Below, one piece after another: positions 17,840 to 28,766 of a stretch of 64,000 nt of DNA. Under the pieces are notes generated by a model. That model saw only the letters and a list, made by a program, of their open reading frames with translations, was not told where the DNA came from and searched no databases. The DNA is from Euborellia annulipes (Eukaryota; Arthropoda; Insecta; Dermaptera; Anisolabididae): positions 23,823-87,822 of the forward strand of contig JAKCPI010001727.1 of the NCBI GenBank assembly GCA_023213315.1, given 5' to 3'. The position numbers were made by a program, and so were the translations under genes. The first letter of the stretch is position 1. Each line of letters opens with the position of its first letter.

Positions 17840-18730
17840 CATTCACGAATGCACTTTACGAAAAAGAATAGACAATATAAAGATCTAAGGATAAGTATAA
17901 AAGATGTTGAAATTTTCTAGAGCTATTATTATGGTCTATGCTCTGGCAAATAATCCACCACCTGATTCAACAGATAAGCTAAAACCAATAATGGTATCTC
18001 AATATCAATATCATTTAAGCTTACGACTAGTAGAACTTCTCAATTTCACTCTTCCTTTGTCCCCATGACCTCCGGCGTTTGGAGCCAGTTATCTGCTTCT
18101 ATTTTCTCAAGAACTACAAACTATAAACTTTCAAATCTAACTTCAACAAGCATCTTCTTCTGTTAGGTCTACCAGATCTCTCCTAATCTATTTTTTCCCA
18201 TATACTTTCTGGCATTTTCCCATATTCTTACTGGCATATGACAATTTGATGACGTCGTTGGAATTTGTAAAATTTTTATGGTTTGATTTATCAATTTAAT
18301 ATGGTATCATTGGTCTTTGAACATTATACATCCATTCATAAAAATAATCTTCATATTTGACGTTGATGCTGTTTTTTTGATACAGTTTAATTTTATAATC
18401 CAATTGCAAAGGGATTAAAATTGCATATATTTGTTATACAGTTTGAATATATACTAATATTTGTTTATTTTGTTCCCATGACCTACAGCTATTGGAAGCA
18501 GTTGCCTCCCTCCATTTGTCATATAATAATAATTCTAAACAAATTGATATTGATAAGGACGATAAATAAAAGAATGACGCAACTTTATTAGTTCTTTAAT
18601 CAATTTAATTAATGATTAAAACTTATTGTATAATTCACTTATAATGAATGTGGATCAATTTAGGTAATAAATGTTAGTAAATTTAGAAAAAAAGGTCATT
18701 AATAAATAAATATTAAGAATAATGAGAAAA
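17840..18730. repeat. Duplicated spacer block
   Basis: ACCTCCGGCGTTTGGAGCCA, the TTCAAATCTAAC... block, and AATTAATGATTAA, as at 10590-10940. No coding sequence. Confidence 0.55.
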
Positions 18731-18925
18731 CATGCAATATGTAAATTATTCGAGTTCAGTTGAATTTATAATCCGATTAGTAAAGGAATTAAAATGAATT
18801 TAGACAGATATCTGAATCTATAAGCTGATGGTGAAAATATTGAAATTTGAATTTCTGATGGTTGGATTTGATAAACATTTAGATCTTACCAAGAAATGAG
18901 TTGCGATTGTGAGTCAAGTATCACC
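18731..18925 (+). pseudogene. Fossil IR promoter and 5' end
   Basis: CATGCAATATGTAAATTATT, CGAGTTCAGTTGAATTTATA, an ATG with MNLDRYLNL-like codons and a stop after nine codons. A remnant of the SPGKN region (TATCACCAGAAAATAAGG) follows. Same fossil class as at 10947. Confidence 0.68.
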
Positions 18926-19625
18926 AGAAAATAAGGACATTGCTGAAATCGGCGTTGAGGTTGGTTTTTGGAACAGCAATAAAATAGAGAATGAAATGAT
19001 CTTAAGCCAGGAGTGATCTGAGGCAACCTAAAGAGGCAAGCTAGTAGACTTGCTTGGTAGAGATATGGAGCATTGAGATAGAATGAATATGTAGAATAAA
19101 GGATGCTGATATATCGAAGATGAAGAAAATACTTGGACTCTTTAATTAAGTTGACTGTACGATGAAGGAATTGACGGAAAATGCTAAGGACGCACAGGCA
19201 AAAAGAAAAATTGATTCACTGATGATATGGGAAATAGGAACAACCAAAAAAGAACTAAGAACAAGTAATCAGTTTAGATTGTGAGTCAAGTATCACCAGA
19301 AAACAAAAAGTTGGATGTTACTAAAATCAGCATTGAGGTTCGTTTTTGGAACCGAAATAGAATATAGAATGAAATGATCTTAGGTCAGGCGTGATCTGAG
19401 GCAACTTTAAGAGGTAAGATAGTAGACTTAATTGGTAGAGATATGGAGGAGCATTGAGATAGAATGAATATATAGAATAAAGGATGCTGATAACGAAGCG
19501 GAAGAAAATACTTGGAATGTAAAATTAAATTAACTCTACGATAAAGGAATTGACGAAGAAGGTTAAGGAATAAAGAAAAATCGATTCAATGATGATATGG
19601 AACAAGGAATAAGGAAAAAGAATAA
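18897..19625. repeat. Local tandem duplication of spacer (two copies of about 365 bp)
   Basis: The stretch from GATTGTGAGTCAAGTATCAC through ATATGGGAAATAGGAACAA is repeated directly, at about 18905-19266 and 19277-19625, with roughly 85-90% identity by eye. Both copies contain the unoccupied hAT site (ATATGTAGAATAAAGGATGC and its ATATATAG variant). Only this unit has two copies. Confidence 0.7.
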
Positions 19626-19779
19626 TGAAGAAATTAGTTTGTAATTGAATGATCTTTCTTGGATGACTAAACGAGGGTGCGAAAACAACTCAAGAGACAG
19701 AAAATAAAAGGAAAAATACAATAAAGTAAAGTTCCAGCTATTTAATTTCATCTAATGGAAAGATAAAATATCTAACTTG

Positions 19780-19801
19780 CATGAAATTATGAATTATTAA
19801 T
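19780..19801 (+). promoter_or_regulatory. Conserved POU/homeodomain-like upstream element
   Basis: CATGAAATTATGAATTATTA, 274 bp before the ATG. The octamer-like half has one change, while the AATTATTAAT half is intact. Confidence 0.45.
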
Positions 19802-20013
19802 CATCGCATGCAGAACAACAAAAAAAAGAGTGAACAAATATCAAATTTCTATGAACAAATGTGATTAAAAAAAGATAAATTTCAAAATATTTTAATTTAA
19901 TAATATACTGTATATTCTGAAAATTTAATATAATTTATATATATAATTAAACAAAAATCTTTATTTCTTGAATTAAAAAAATAGACTGTAATCTTGATTT
20001 TTGATATTTTGAG

Positions 20014-20053
20014 TCAGTCGAATTTATAATCCAAGAGTTAAAGAGTTAAAAAA
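20014..20053 (+). promoter_or_regulatory. Core promoter block with initiator
   Basis: TCAGTCGAATTTATAATCCA, with the initiator A 38 nt before the ATG. Confidence 0.5.
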
Positions 20054-21923
20054 ATGGATGTATCATTTCAGAGTCTGATTATTTGTTTGTTTATTTCAAC
20101 GTCATATGCTGAAATTGAAGATATTGGATTGATGACGCCTATGGACTATGAATTTTTGATGTATTGGGTCGACAAACATTTCGATACCAATCAAGAAACT
20201 TACTTCTTTTTCGATCAGGATAATAAAAACTCAATAAGTGAATTAACCAAACTGATTGAATTTGAAGATGAATGGAATCTATATAAGAGAATATTTATCA
20301 TTAGGTAGATTTGCAATTCGATTAGCGCCAGGAAAGAATATTTTATATTTTAAGCCTACATATCTCTTCGATATGGATTTTCATTCGTTAGATAAAATAA
20401 TTTTATTCTTTCCATACAAATATGAAGGATATGATTATGAATGTGAATTTGCAGATAAGTATTTACAAGATGAATACCTTTGGAGAAAAGATTACACTTA
20501 TTTATTTAGAACTCTGTATATTTTTTACATGCCAGAAAATTGTGATGAAGAATATAAAATATTTATTAGGAAACCTTGGGAAGAGAATCATACTGAGCTA
20601 ACGGGAACTTATGAATCTCTGTATTTTCATCTACCTAATTTAGAAGGTAGCAAACTTTCCTATATACCAATAAAAACTTTAGATGATCCAATAAAATTAG
20701 AAGGGAAAGATTTAGCAATCAGAGATTATATAATTGAAAAATGGAACGCCATCGAGAGAAAGTTTAAATATTCAGAAAATGAAATATATGTATCAAGAGA
20801 ACCAGGTTTTACAAAAGATTTCCCAAATGCTTATCATATGATGTCTTTGTGTGTGGTCGTTCATAAAAGTCCAACTCTTGAACCATGGGATGTGATTATT
20901 CGAAGTTTTCACTGGAAAGTTTGGATGTGGTGTTGGGTAACGGTGATATTCTCTGTGATTGCCTGGTTCTTGATTGAAACTTTTGCAAGATCTCAGCCTA
21001 AAACTTTATCAAGATTAATCACGAATTTTGGGCAGATCTATAGTCTATTTTGGGCTGAACCTGTTCATTGGTTGGATAAGATAACGCATATTTCAGAAAG
21101 AATTCTAACAGTGAGTTTGATGTTTGTTTCCATTATTGTCATCTCTGGACTCCAATCAAGTTTGTTTTCTTTGATCAACTCTCCTGGAAATTATCCAGAT
21201 ATCAACACTCTAAAAGATTTAAAAGATGCAAAATTAGATATTTTTTGTAAATTTAATGAATTTTGCGAATATCTTTTCGGACGTAATATGATTTCAACGG
21301 ATTTTATTCCTGATCCCCTTTTAATTGAGTTAGGAAATCTTTGGAATGTGAGTTATATAAAAATGAACTTGACCTATCTCTTACAGAATATGCCAAGCGA
21401 TATGTTTTCAGATTTATTAATTGTTTTTAATGATACAGATGATTATGACAAAACTAATATCACATACGTTGAATTCCATCCAGATGTTTCTCTAAATGAT
21501 GTTTATATGAATTCTGATTCGTCTCTAATTTTGCCATGCGATGAAGCACGAAATACAATTTCCTCTATTGGAATTTATACTCAGGCTTTGCATATTGTGA
21601 AAGAGATTTTGGGTGTTTTTCCATTATTTTATAGAGGTTATAGTAATGATTTGTTATTTCCCAAAGAACTCAAAATAATCCTTTTACGATTTTATGAAAA
21701 TGGAATTGCACAGTGGTTGGATCACATGATCGAGTGGAATAAAATAATTACACGTTTATTTAAGAAAAGAGAACATTCAGATTCCAAAGTTCGTGTTTTT
21801 AATTTTGAAGATCTAGAAGGTGCTTTTCTTATACTATTATTAGGAAATTCTTTAGCAACTCTAATATTTATAATTGAACTAATAACAAATCAAATTAAAA
21901 TCCGAGCAAAGTCACATCTTTAG
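20054..21923 (+). pseudogene. Ionotropic receptor with a single +1 frameshift (subfamily A)
   Basis: Open from the signal peptide (MDVSFQSLIICLFISTSYA) to about residue 68. A single extra T in CTGATTGAATTTG (relatives: CTGATGAATTTG, near 20254-20258) shifts the frame. Everything after it (20256-21923, ending RAKSHL) is open and well conserved, with M1 VWMWCWVTVIFSVIAWFLIE, pore SLFWAEPVHW, M2 and M3. There is no other lesion, and promoter and upstream element are present. This is a very young null allele, a polymorphism or a base-calling error. The S2 variable region (NLTYLLQNMPSDMFSDLL) differs from its neighbours. Confidence 0.85.
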
Positions 21924-23014
21924 AAAATCTTTGTGAATTAACTTTTGCCCTGTTCATTTTCTGTTAATTGTACTCTGTCTGTCCTTAATGGTATTTTATT
22001 AATAAATTATCTATTAATTAAAATCTTTTACAGTTTCTTTCTTCCTTATAATACAGAGGTCATATTTATAATAAAAGACATATCGTTTCTAATATATCCC
22101 AATCTGATCTTTCCCAAATTCTTTGAACATTAAGTAAGGTCTTCTATTTCAGCATTCGTCTTCTACGATCTTGATCAATAATAACAGTTTAACTAGGTAT
22201 AGTCGGAAATTTGTAGTTTATCTTAAATGATTTTTAATAAGTAAGAAACACCTATTCTCGTCACTTTGCAGATCAATACAAAATTGCTCTAATATGAACA
22301 ATAAAAATTATCAATTTCTTTATAAGAATAATTTTCTTTTTATAAACTTTTTTCAATTATTTAATGTCAACATCATCTTTTTGATCGATAATAGATTTAA
22401 GGATTTTATTACTCGTTTGCATACATTTTTTTGTGTATTTGAAGTGAGAAAAAATGCTAATCGAATTACTTTACCGGATGATTATACAGTTTTTCCAGAT
22501 ATGTAAAGGTAGCTGGAAATCTCTTTGATATTGTTTAATATTATTGACGTTTGAAGGATCGGATCAAATTTTCTTTCTTAATCACAGTAAGTCAACTACT
22601 GTTATTGATAATATCTGTAGAATCTGCCATTTTCATTATTATCTCTTAAATTATTGTGTAGGATTATGCGAATTTATGAACAAAAAATTTATGACAAAAA
22701 AAAAAACCCTATACAGCACAGAAATAAATATAAATATGATGTTAGTAGCCCTGATCAACAAAGTGGTTGTAAGTTGGTCTCCTATACTTGCGAAGTTCAC
22801 CACGTATCGTTTGCTAGAAAAGATTTTGTAAGAATAAGAAAAAACACATGAACGCCAAAAGGGTTGTTTGGTCCAATCTCTGGAACATGGACCAGACCTA
22901 AGAATCTATAGCAAAAGTAGTTATGTACGTACACAACAAATATGAACACCCATCTTTGTTAAGTTTTTTTTTTTAAATTACACGATATCAATCAATGATA
23001 CAAAAGTCAACTCG
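21924..23014. other. Intergenic, no gene recognised
   Basis: 3' flank of the previous copy to about 22130, then about 700 bp of AT-rich DNA with no similarity to other spacers that I can see. Open frames of 60-95 codons (22294-22851) overlap one another in different frames and have simple composition, so I do not call them. Near 22840 a piece resembling 17550 (AAGAATAAGAAAAAACACAT) resumes the array spacer. Confidence 0.4.
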
Positions 23015-23036
23015 CATGCAAATATGAATTATTAAT
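23015..23036 (+). promoter_or_regulatory. Conserved POU/homeodomain-like upstream element
   Basis: CATGCAAATATGAATTATTA: here the first half is a perfect octamer core (ATGCAAAT). It lies 225 bp before the ATG. The downstream initiator block is poorly conserved for this gene (TTTGTTTGAATTGACGATGG). Confidence 0.5.
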
Positions 23037-23239
23037 AAACACGTGCTCTTTATCAGAAATAATTGGGTATCTGATTATATAAATAAAATATTAACTATAA
23101 ATTATACTATATACATCATATATACGTAGTAAAAAGAGTTTTAGATTATAATTTAAAGATAAAATAGAAATTTCGAGCACCGTCTTTTTATTTTTTAGTT
23201 TGTTTGAATTGACGATGGAAGTAATGAAAATTTAAAAAA

Positions 23240-25126
23240 ATGAATCTATCTCTCTATATGTATATTTGTTTTTTTATTTTAACGTCATGTGCAAAAATTG
23301 AAGATATTGAATTGTTAAAACCTGTGAATTTTGAATTTTTGATGAATTGGGTTGAGAAACATTTTGATCCAAATCAAGAAACGTACTTCTATTTTGAAAA
23401 GAATAATAAGAATACAATAAATGAATTGGCTAAGCAAATGAACTTGAAAATGAATGGAATCTATATAAGAGAATATCCATATCTTCGTAAAAACATAATT
23501 CGAATAGCACCAGGAAAGAATATTTTTTACATCGAACCATCAGATATCTCTGAAATGGATTTCCATTCACTAGATAAAATTATTTTTTTTTGGCAAAACA
23601 ATTACAGGAATGACAGTCAAATATGTGATTTCCCAGCTGGATTTTTCCAAAGGGGAAAGTGGTTGAATGTATTATACAGTTATTTCTTCAGAACTTTGTA
23701 TATTTTCAATATGCCAGAAGATTGTGATGAAGACTTTAAGTTATTTATTAGAAAACCTTGGGAAGATAATCATACTGAATACACGGATAATTATGAATCT
23801 CTGTATTTTCATCGACCTAATTTAGAAGGTAGCTCACTTAACTATATGGCAATAAAAACACTTGATCCAGATGTTGGATTAGAAGAAAAAGATATTGTTA
23901 TCAAAGATTATATTCTTGAAAAATGGAATGCCATTGATGGGCGATATAAACAATCCGATACTGATATATATGTATCAAGAGAGCCAGAATTTACTAAAGA
24001 TTTTCCAAATGCATATCAAATGATGTCTCTGTGTGTGGTCGTTCATAAAAGTCCAACTCTTGAATCTTGGAATGTGATTTTTAGAAGTTTTCACTGGGAA
24101 GTTTGGATGTGGTGTTGGATAACGTTGATATTTTGTGCACTTGCCTGGTTTTTGATTGAAACTTTTGTAAGATCACAACCTAATACTTTATCAAGATTTA
24201 TTAGAAATTTTGGTGAAATTTATAGTCTATATTGGACTGAATCTGTACATTGGATGTGTAAAATAACTCACATTTCAGAAAGGATTCTAACGATGACTTT
24301 GATGTATGTTTCTATTATTATAATCTCCGGACTTCAATCAAGTTTGTTTGCTCTGATCAACTCTCCTGGAACTTATCCAGATATTAACACTCTGGAAGAA
24401 TTAAAAAACTCTAAAATAGAGATTTTTTGTAAATTCAATGAATTTTGCGAATATCTCTTTGGAAGGAATAAGTTTTCAACTGATTTTATACCTAATCCAT
24501 TATTAATTGAGTTAGGTAACAAGTGGAATGCTGAGTATATTGAAATGAATATGTCATATTTCATAGAAAACATCCCAATCGATATGTATTCCGAATTATT
24601 AATGTATTTAAATAATTCAGTAGAAAATCTTAATCATACCAATATCTTATATGTTGAATTCCATCCAGATATTTCTCTGAATGATGTATACCTTTATTCT
24701 AATACTTGTTTTATTATACCATGTGGTGAAGCTCAGAATACAATATCCTCAATTGAAATTTATTCTACGGAATTGCATATTGTAGAAGAAATTTTAGGCG
24801 TTTTTCCATTACTTTTTAAAGGTTATTATAATGATTTAATATTTCCTAAAGAACTGCAAATAATTCTTTTACGATTTTATGAAAATGGAATTGCTCAATG
24901 GTTGGATCATATGAACGAATGGAGTAAATTAATTAATCTTTTGATTAAGGAAAGGGAACATTCAAATTTTAAAGTTCGTGTTTTTGTTTTTGAAGATGTT
25001 GAAGGTGCATTTCTTATTTTAATATTAGGAAATAGTCTTGCAACTTTAATATTTATAATAGAATTAATTTCTGATCATATTAAACGTCGAAGAAATGCTC
25101 CACCTCAGAAAATCTTTTTGATGTAA
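23240..25126 (+). CDS. Divergent ionotropic receptor, intermediate between subfamilies A and B
   Basis: Intact, 628 residues. Signal peptide MNLSLYMYICFFILTSCA. N-terminal block NWVEKHFDPNQETYFYFEK, RTLYIFNMPEDCDEDF. S1 VSREPEFTKDFPNAYQMMSL, M1 VWMWCWITLIFCALAWFLIE, pore SLYWTESVHW (Tyr and Ser replace the usual Phe and Pro), M2 SERILTMTLMYVSIIIISGL, M3 AFLILILGNSLATLIFIIEL, tail RRRNAPPQKIFLM. It keeps the subfamily A tail and the FIPNPLLIELGN insertion, but has the subfamily B PGTYPDINTLEELKNSKIEI block. It is more diverged than any other intact copy, so possibly the oldest survivor here. Confidence 0.9.
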   Translation: MNLSLYMYICFFILTSCAKIEDIELLKPVNFEFLMNWVEKHFDPNQETYFYFEKNNKNTINELAKQMNLKMNGIYIREYPYLRKNIIRIAPGKNIFYIEPSDISEMDFHSLDKIIFFWQNNYRNDSQICDFPAGFFQRGKWLNVLYSYFFRTLYIFNMPEDCDEDFKLFIRKPWEDNHTEYTDNYESLYFHRPNLEGSSLNYMAIKTLDPDVGLEEKDIVIKDYILEKWNAIDGRYKQSDTDIYVSREPEFTKDFPNAYQMMSLCVVVHKSPTLESWNVIFRSFHWEVWMWCWITLIFCALAWFLIETFVRSQPNTLSRFIRNFGEIYSLYWTESVHWMCKITHISERILTMTLMYVSIIIISGLQSSLFALINSPGTYPDINTLEELKNSKIEIFCKFNEFCEYLFGRNKFSTDFIPNPLLIELGNKWNAEYIEMNMSYFIENIPIDMYSELLMYLNNSVENLNHTNILYVEFHPDISLNDVYLYSNTCFIIPCGEAQNTISSIEIYSTELHIVEEILGVFPLLFKGYYNDLIFPKELQIILLRFYENGIAQWLDHMNEWSKLINLLIKEREHSNFKVRVFVFEDVEGAFLILILGNSLATLIFIIELISDHIKRRRNAPPQKIFLM

Positions 25127-26687
25127 CGCATTGTTTCTTTTCCATTAGTTTTACTGTACATTTTAATAAATAATTTATTTAGATGTAAATTTTTTTTTAC
25201 AGTTTCTTCCTTTAATATATATCTAGCAAAATGTGCACGTTGGTAAGTAGGTCTATTCTCAGACTTCAGCATATTAACTATCTAACCTAAGATATCTCTG
25301 ATATCAAAATACAGTTAAATCTTGCTATATAATATCCGACACCAATCTTATTTGTAACTAATTGATCTTTGATCATAAAGATAAATCCTAAAATAAATTT
25401 AAAAAAAAAAATTAGTGTTCTATTCTAAACTTTTCAAGTACTATCTGTAGGGACGATAACATCAGAAACTGTTCAATCATGTCATAATCCCTTTTTCCTA
25501 TTCATCCTGCTCATTGATAGTAATCAAATTATTGAGTTTGGAAGATAGCAATTTTTGGTCAATAAGCGACTGATCTAATAATAGTATCTTTGATTGCAAA
25601 ACTCCAGATTAGAAAAAGAAATTTGAAATTATTTATTAAAGGCATAATTTCGATACCCAAAGAGTACAAAAATAATCCACTACAATCAACTCCACTAAAT
25701 TTTACAATTTTTAGAATTTCTAATAAAATTAGCAGGTATTCTTGGTCAATTATGTTTGAAACTCATTCGGTCATGTAGCCTATACCAAATCTTGTGTTTT
25801 AATTTAATTCTCCGTGTTTATAGCACAGTATAGGTATATATTCTTTGTTTCGTAAACAATTAAAAGTTACCTTCATGTTTGAGATTTACAGTTGTTATTA
25901 ATAAGATAAAACGAATTCCAAATTGATGTGTTCAAGGCCTATGAGTATAATTATAGTGTTATGGACAGTTCATACACTGTTTGGAATCAAGAAGATTCGA
26001 CATTTCATCCGTACAGGGATCCAATAAATTGATGAATTTTCTCTGACAACCAGATAATGACACACCTACGTTAATTTATAAAATTTTCATTTCTTACAAA
26101 CCACTCACTACAAGTGTGACCTAAATTGGATTTTGAAACCTCACTTGCCTGTAAACTTCTCCGTAAAATGATTTTGGATAGTAAGAAATAAGAACTGGGT
26201 TCCGTTGTGAAGTAATATCAAGCCTAAATGTTTTTTAAAAAAGCTTATTACAAAATAAAATTACCGAAGATAATAAGAAATGTAAGAAATAGTAGAGGCG
26301 TGTTGAAGAAAAAAAAATTAGGTTGGAAGAGGTCTCAGAAATAGTCCAATCAGGCTTGGACTTCCTGACTAGATTACGGTTCTTGCATCAATATCCACCT
26401 CGAGCTCAAATCTTGGGAGATTTATATATCCCTGGGAAAATTTTGTTTCGATTAACGTTTTTTCTATATTTTATATCTGTGGTGAAAAACACTGCATATT
26501 GGCAGTTTAAAAGTATAATAGAAAGTCGATAATAATGGAAAACGCTGGTATAAAGTAGATGAAGGGGTTTCATGAGAACCATGAAAGTTTGTAGAACTAC
26601 TAACCATAATAAGAACGGCGTAGAAAGAAGATGGAAAGCAAGATTATTATCAGAAAATAACAAAAAACTAAAAAAATCAACAACTTG
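25127..26687. other. Long intergenic stretch without recognisable genes
   Basis: AT-rich, no similarity to the duplicated spacers by eye except the last 100 bp. Open frames at 25590, 26323 and 26406 (minus) are 62-94 codons, overlap each other and look random. Nothing supportable. Confidence 0.4.
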
Positions 26688-27260
26688 CATGCAAATATGG
26701 ATTGATAATAATCACAAAACAAAAACAAAAAAATAAAAATAAAAATATTTTTATATAAATGATGGGAGAATCAGATTATAATTAACAAATTATATGGTGT
26801 GTGTGTATATATATCATGAGTGATAATTATTAAAATAGAATCTATAAAAAATATTGTAAATAAATTATATACTGCTGTCAGGCTATATTTCATTTTGGAA
26901 ATGCCTTGATAATACCTTTTGATTTAGAATTTCTGATGAATAGGTGTCACAAACAATGGAATCAGATATTAAGCTGATAAGAACAGAAGTTCTTGTTTTG
27001 GGACATTGATACTGACACCTATCAAGAAACAGAATTTTGATTTCTTGGTTATTTTGCAATTCGAATTACACCAGGAAAGGATATATAACAAAATTTACAG
27101 CATATTTTTAATTCTTAGAAAAAATTATTATTTTTTTTTACAAAAAATAATATACATAAAAGGATTATTCTGAGGAATCTGATATTAAAGTTTTTCCATA
27201 TGAGTCCGGCTTACGGGGTCGTATTACTTCAGAACTTTGTAGATACAAACTCCACAAAGC
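26688..27260 (+). pseudogene. Heavily decayed IR, N-terminal half with its upstream element
   Basis: CATGCAAATATGGATTGATA (26688) is the upstream element. About 230 bp later, isolated matches follow in the right order: GATTTAGAATTTCTGATGAA (DFEFLM), ATCAAGAAACAG (NQET), TTTTGCAATTCGAATTACAC with CAGGAAAGGATAT (FAIRIAPGKDI), TTAGAAAAAATTATTATTTT (LDKIIFF), and TTCAGAACTTTGTAGAT (FRTL, stop). Many indels. The remainder of the gene is missing; beyond it come unrelated DNA and a palindrome. Confidence 0.7.
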
Positions 27261-27701
27261 AACGAAACTTTCAAAAATAATGTATTTTCGGTTTTTACAT
27301 AGTAAACCTAATGATACAATGGTAAATTTGAGTAGTTAGTTTGGCTAAACTGTATTTACATATATCTGTGTGATTCTGTTCCCGTGACACGGTGGGATGG
27401 ATTTTATGAGGCACTGCCACTTAGCTCATACCTCTCTACAAGTCCTAGGTTAACCAAGTCGGGTTTTAAGGCACTTAGACCACCTCAAATTGGGTTTTTT
27501 TCTGTCTGTAGGATGAGATATTTTATCATTTTCCTATCCTAAGAGAAGGCTTCGGCATTGTTGAATCATTGCGACAAGCTCGAACCCGAGTTGTGTTGAA
27601 ATCAGGGCCGTAATCCGTATCTTAGCTAACATTTGCTTACTCAAGTTTCTGGAGATATAAATTTATGTAGGCCTACTTTAATTGTAAATATACTGTAGTT
27701 G
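27261..27701. other. Unassigned DNA with local G+C rise
   Basis: Contains TTCCCGTGACACGGTGGGAT and AGGCACTTAGACCACCTC, not matched elsewhere in the window. Probably an old repeat fragment. ATACTGTAGTTG at 27690-27701 is repeated right after the palindrome. Confidence 0.35.
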
Positions 27702-27729
27702 ATGAAGCTCAGGAACCTTCTTTACAATT

Positions 27730-28130
27730 TCCAAAAGGATTTGGACCAGTAGGTTCAATTAAAGTCAAAAAGTTTTCTAAAACAAAACTTTATTTGACCC
27801 CAGACAATGTTTCGTCCACTTGCTGTAGAACTTCTTCAGTGGTTGGAATCATAGAGAGCTATATAATATAAAATTATCAAACAGTAGGGCTTTAACAAAA
27901 TATACATAGACATCTTTTTTTCTCTAGTCTTAGCAAGAAGTTAGAAAAAAAGATGTCTATGTATATTTTGTTAAAGCCCTACTGTTTGATATATTATATG
28001 GCTCTTTATGACTCCAACCACTGAAGAAGTCCTACAGCAAGTGGACGAAACATTGTCTGGGGTCAAATAAAGTTTTGTTTTAGAAAACTTTTTGAATTTA
28101 ATTGAACCTACTGGTCCGAATCCTTTTGGA
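27730..28130. repeat. 401-bp palindrome with hammerhead-like motif in each arm
   Basis: Arms of about 185-190 bp run from TCCAAAAGGA (27730) inward and mirror the sequence ending TCCTTTTGGA (28130), with a short centre near 27925-27945. On the + strand of the right arm: CTGAAGA (28021-28027), one extra A, stem II GTCC/GGAC (28029-28032 and 28043-28046), GAAA (28047-28050), a 2-bp stem III, and a GTC triplet (28055-28057), with partial stem I pairing on both sides. The left arm has the equivalent on the minus strand (27796-27845). A 12-bp direct repeat ATACTGTAGTTG lies at 27690-27701 and 28130-28141, a possible target duplication. Confidence 0.65.
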
Positions 28131-28141
28131 TACTGTAGTTG

Positions 28142-28700
28142 GGTTTAGATACCTATTTGATGCAGTGAAAATGGAACTATGTTATCCTCTCGGAAATAAC
28201 TGAAGAATATTTGTGGAACGCAAATGATGGTTTATTTTTTCCAATCCATCTTATCTCAGCCTATATTAGATATTTCTTTAAAATAAAACATAATTCTGGA
28301 TTATAATTTATTTTAAATTGAGATAGTTGATACTGACAAAAGTTTATCTTACAAATCTATTGAAAATTGCCGAATGAAAAGTTGGGAGTTGCAAAAGTTT
28401 CATTGTAGTTGTCTCCAACAGACCCAAAATTGAGGAGAAACACGGATTTTTAAATTAAATTCTCAAATTAGAATATTTAATTAATTCAAATAGACAAAAA
28501 ATGTAGATACCGCTGGAGGTCGGTACGAAATTTTGTTTTATTGATCAAGACAGTAAATGAAAAAAGGCCCTTTAGGCAATTTAATTATTGATTACTGCTT
28601 ATTTAATAATGCATCTCAATTATACTGAGTGTGGATCAATGGAGATAAGAAATGATAATTATTTAGAAAAAACTAGACGTTAATTAATAAATAAATACCT
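28142..28700. other. Spacer, mostly unassigned
   Basis: AT-rich. The last 150 bp (AATTTAATTATTGATTACTG, TGTGGATCAATGGAGATAAG) match spacer near 3440-3510 and 18600-18665, so the duplicated unit resumes here. No gene. Confidence 0.45.
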
Positions 28701-28705
28701 CAAAC

Positions 28706-28766
28706 ATGCAATGTTTTTAACATTCGAGTTCAGTTGAATTTATAATCCAATTGGTAAGGGATTAAA
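28706..28766 (+). promoter_or_regulatory. Promoter: CATGCAAT box plus initiator
   Basis: CATGCAAT (28706) lies 27 bp before the initiator A of TCAGTTGAATTTATAATCCA (28731), which is 34 nt before the ATG. This exact arrangement is the one found decayed in the five fossils between 3.5 and 19 kb. Confidence 0.55.

Noticed and set aside
18897..19625. CRISPR-like or satellite array
   Set aside because: Only two copies of about 365 bp with no regular spacers. A local tandem duplication of spacer DNA.
22294..22851. Small genes between the receptors at 20054 and 23240
   Set aside because: Open frames overlap in different frames, have low-complexity AT-driven composition and no recognisable motif.
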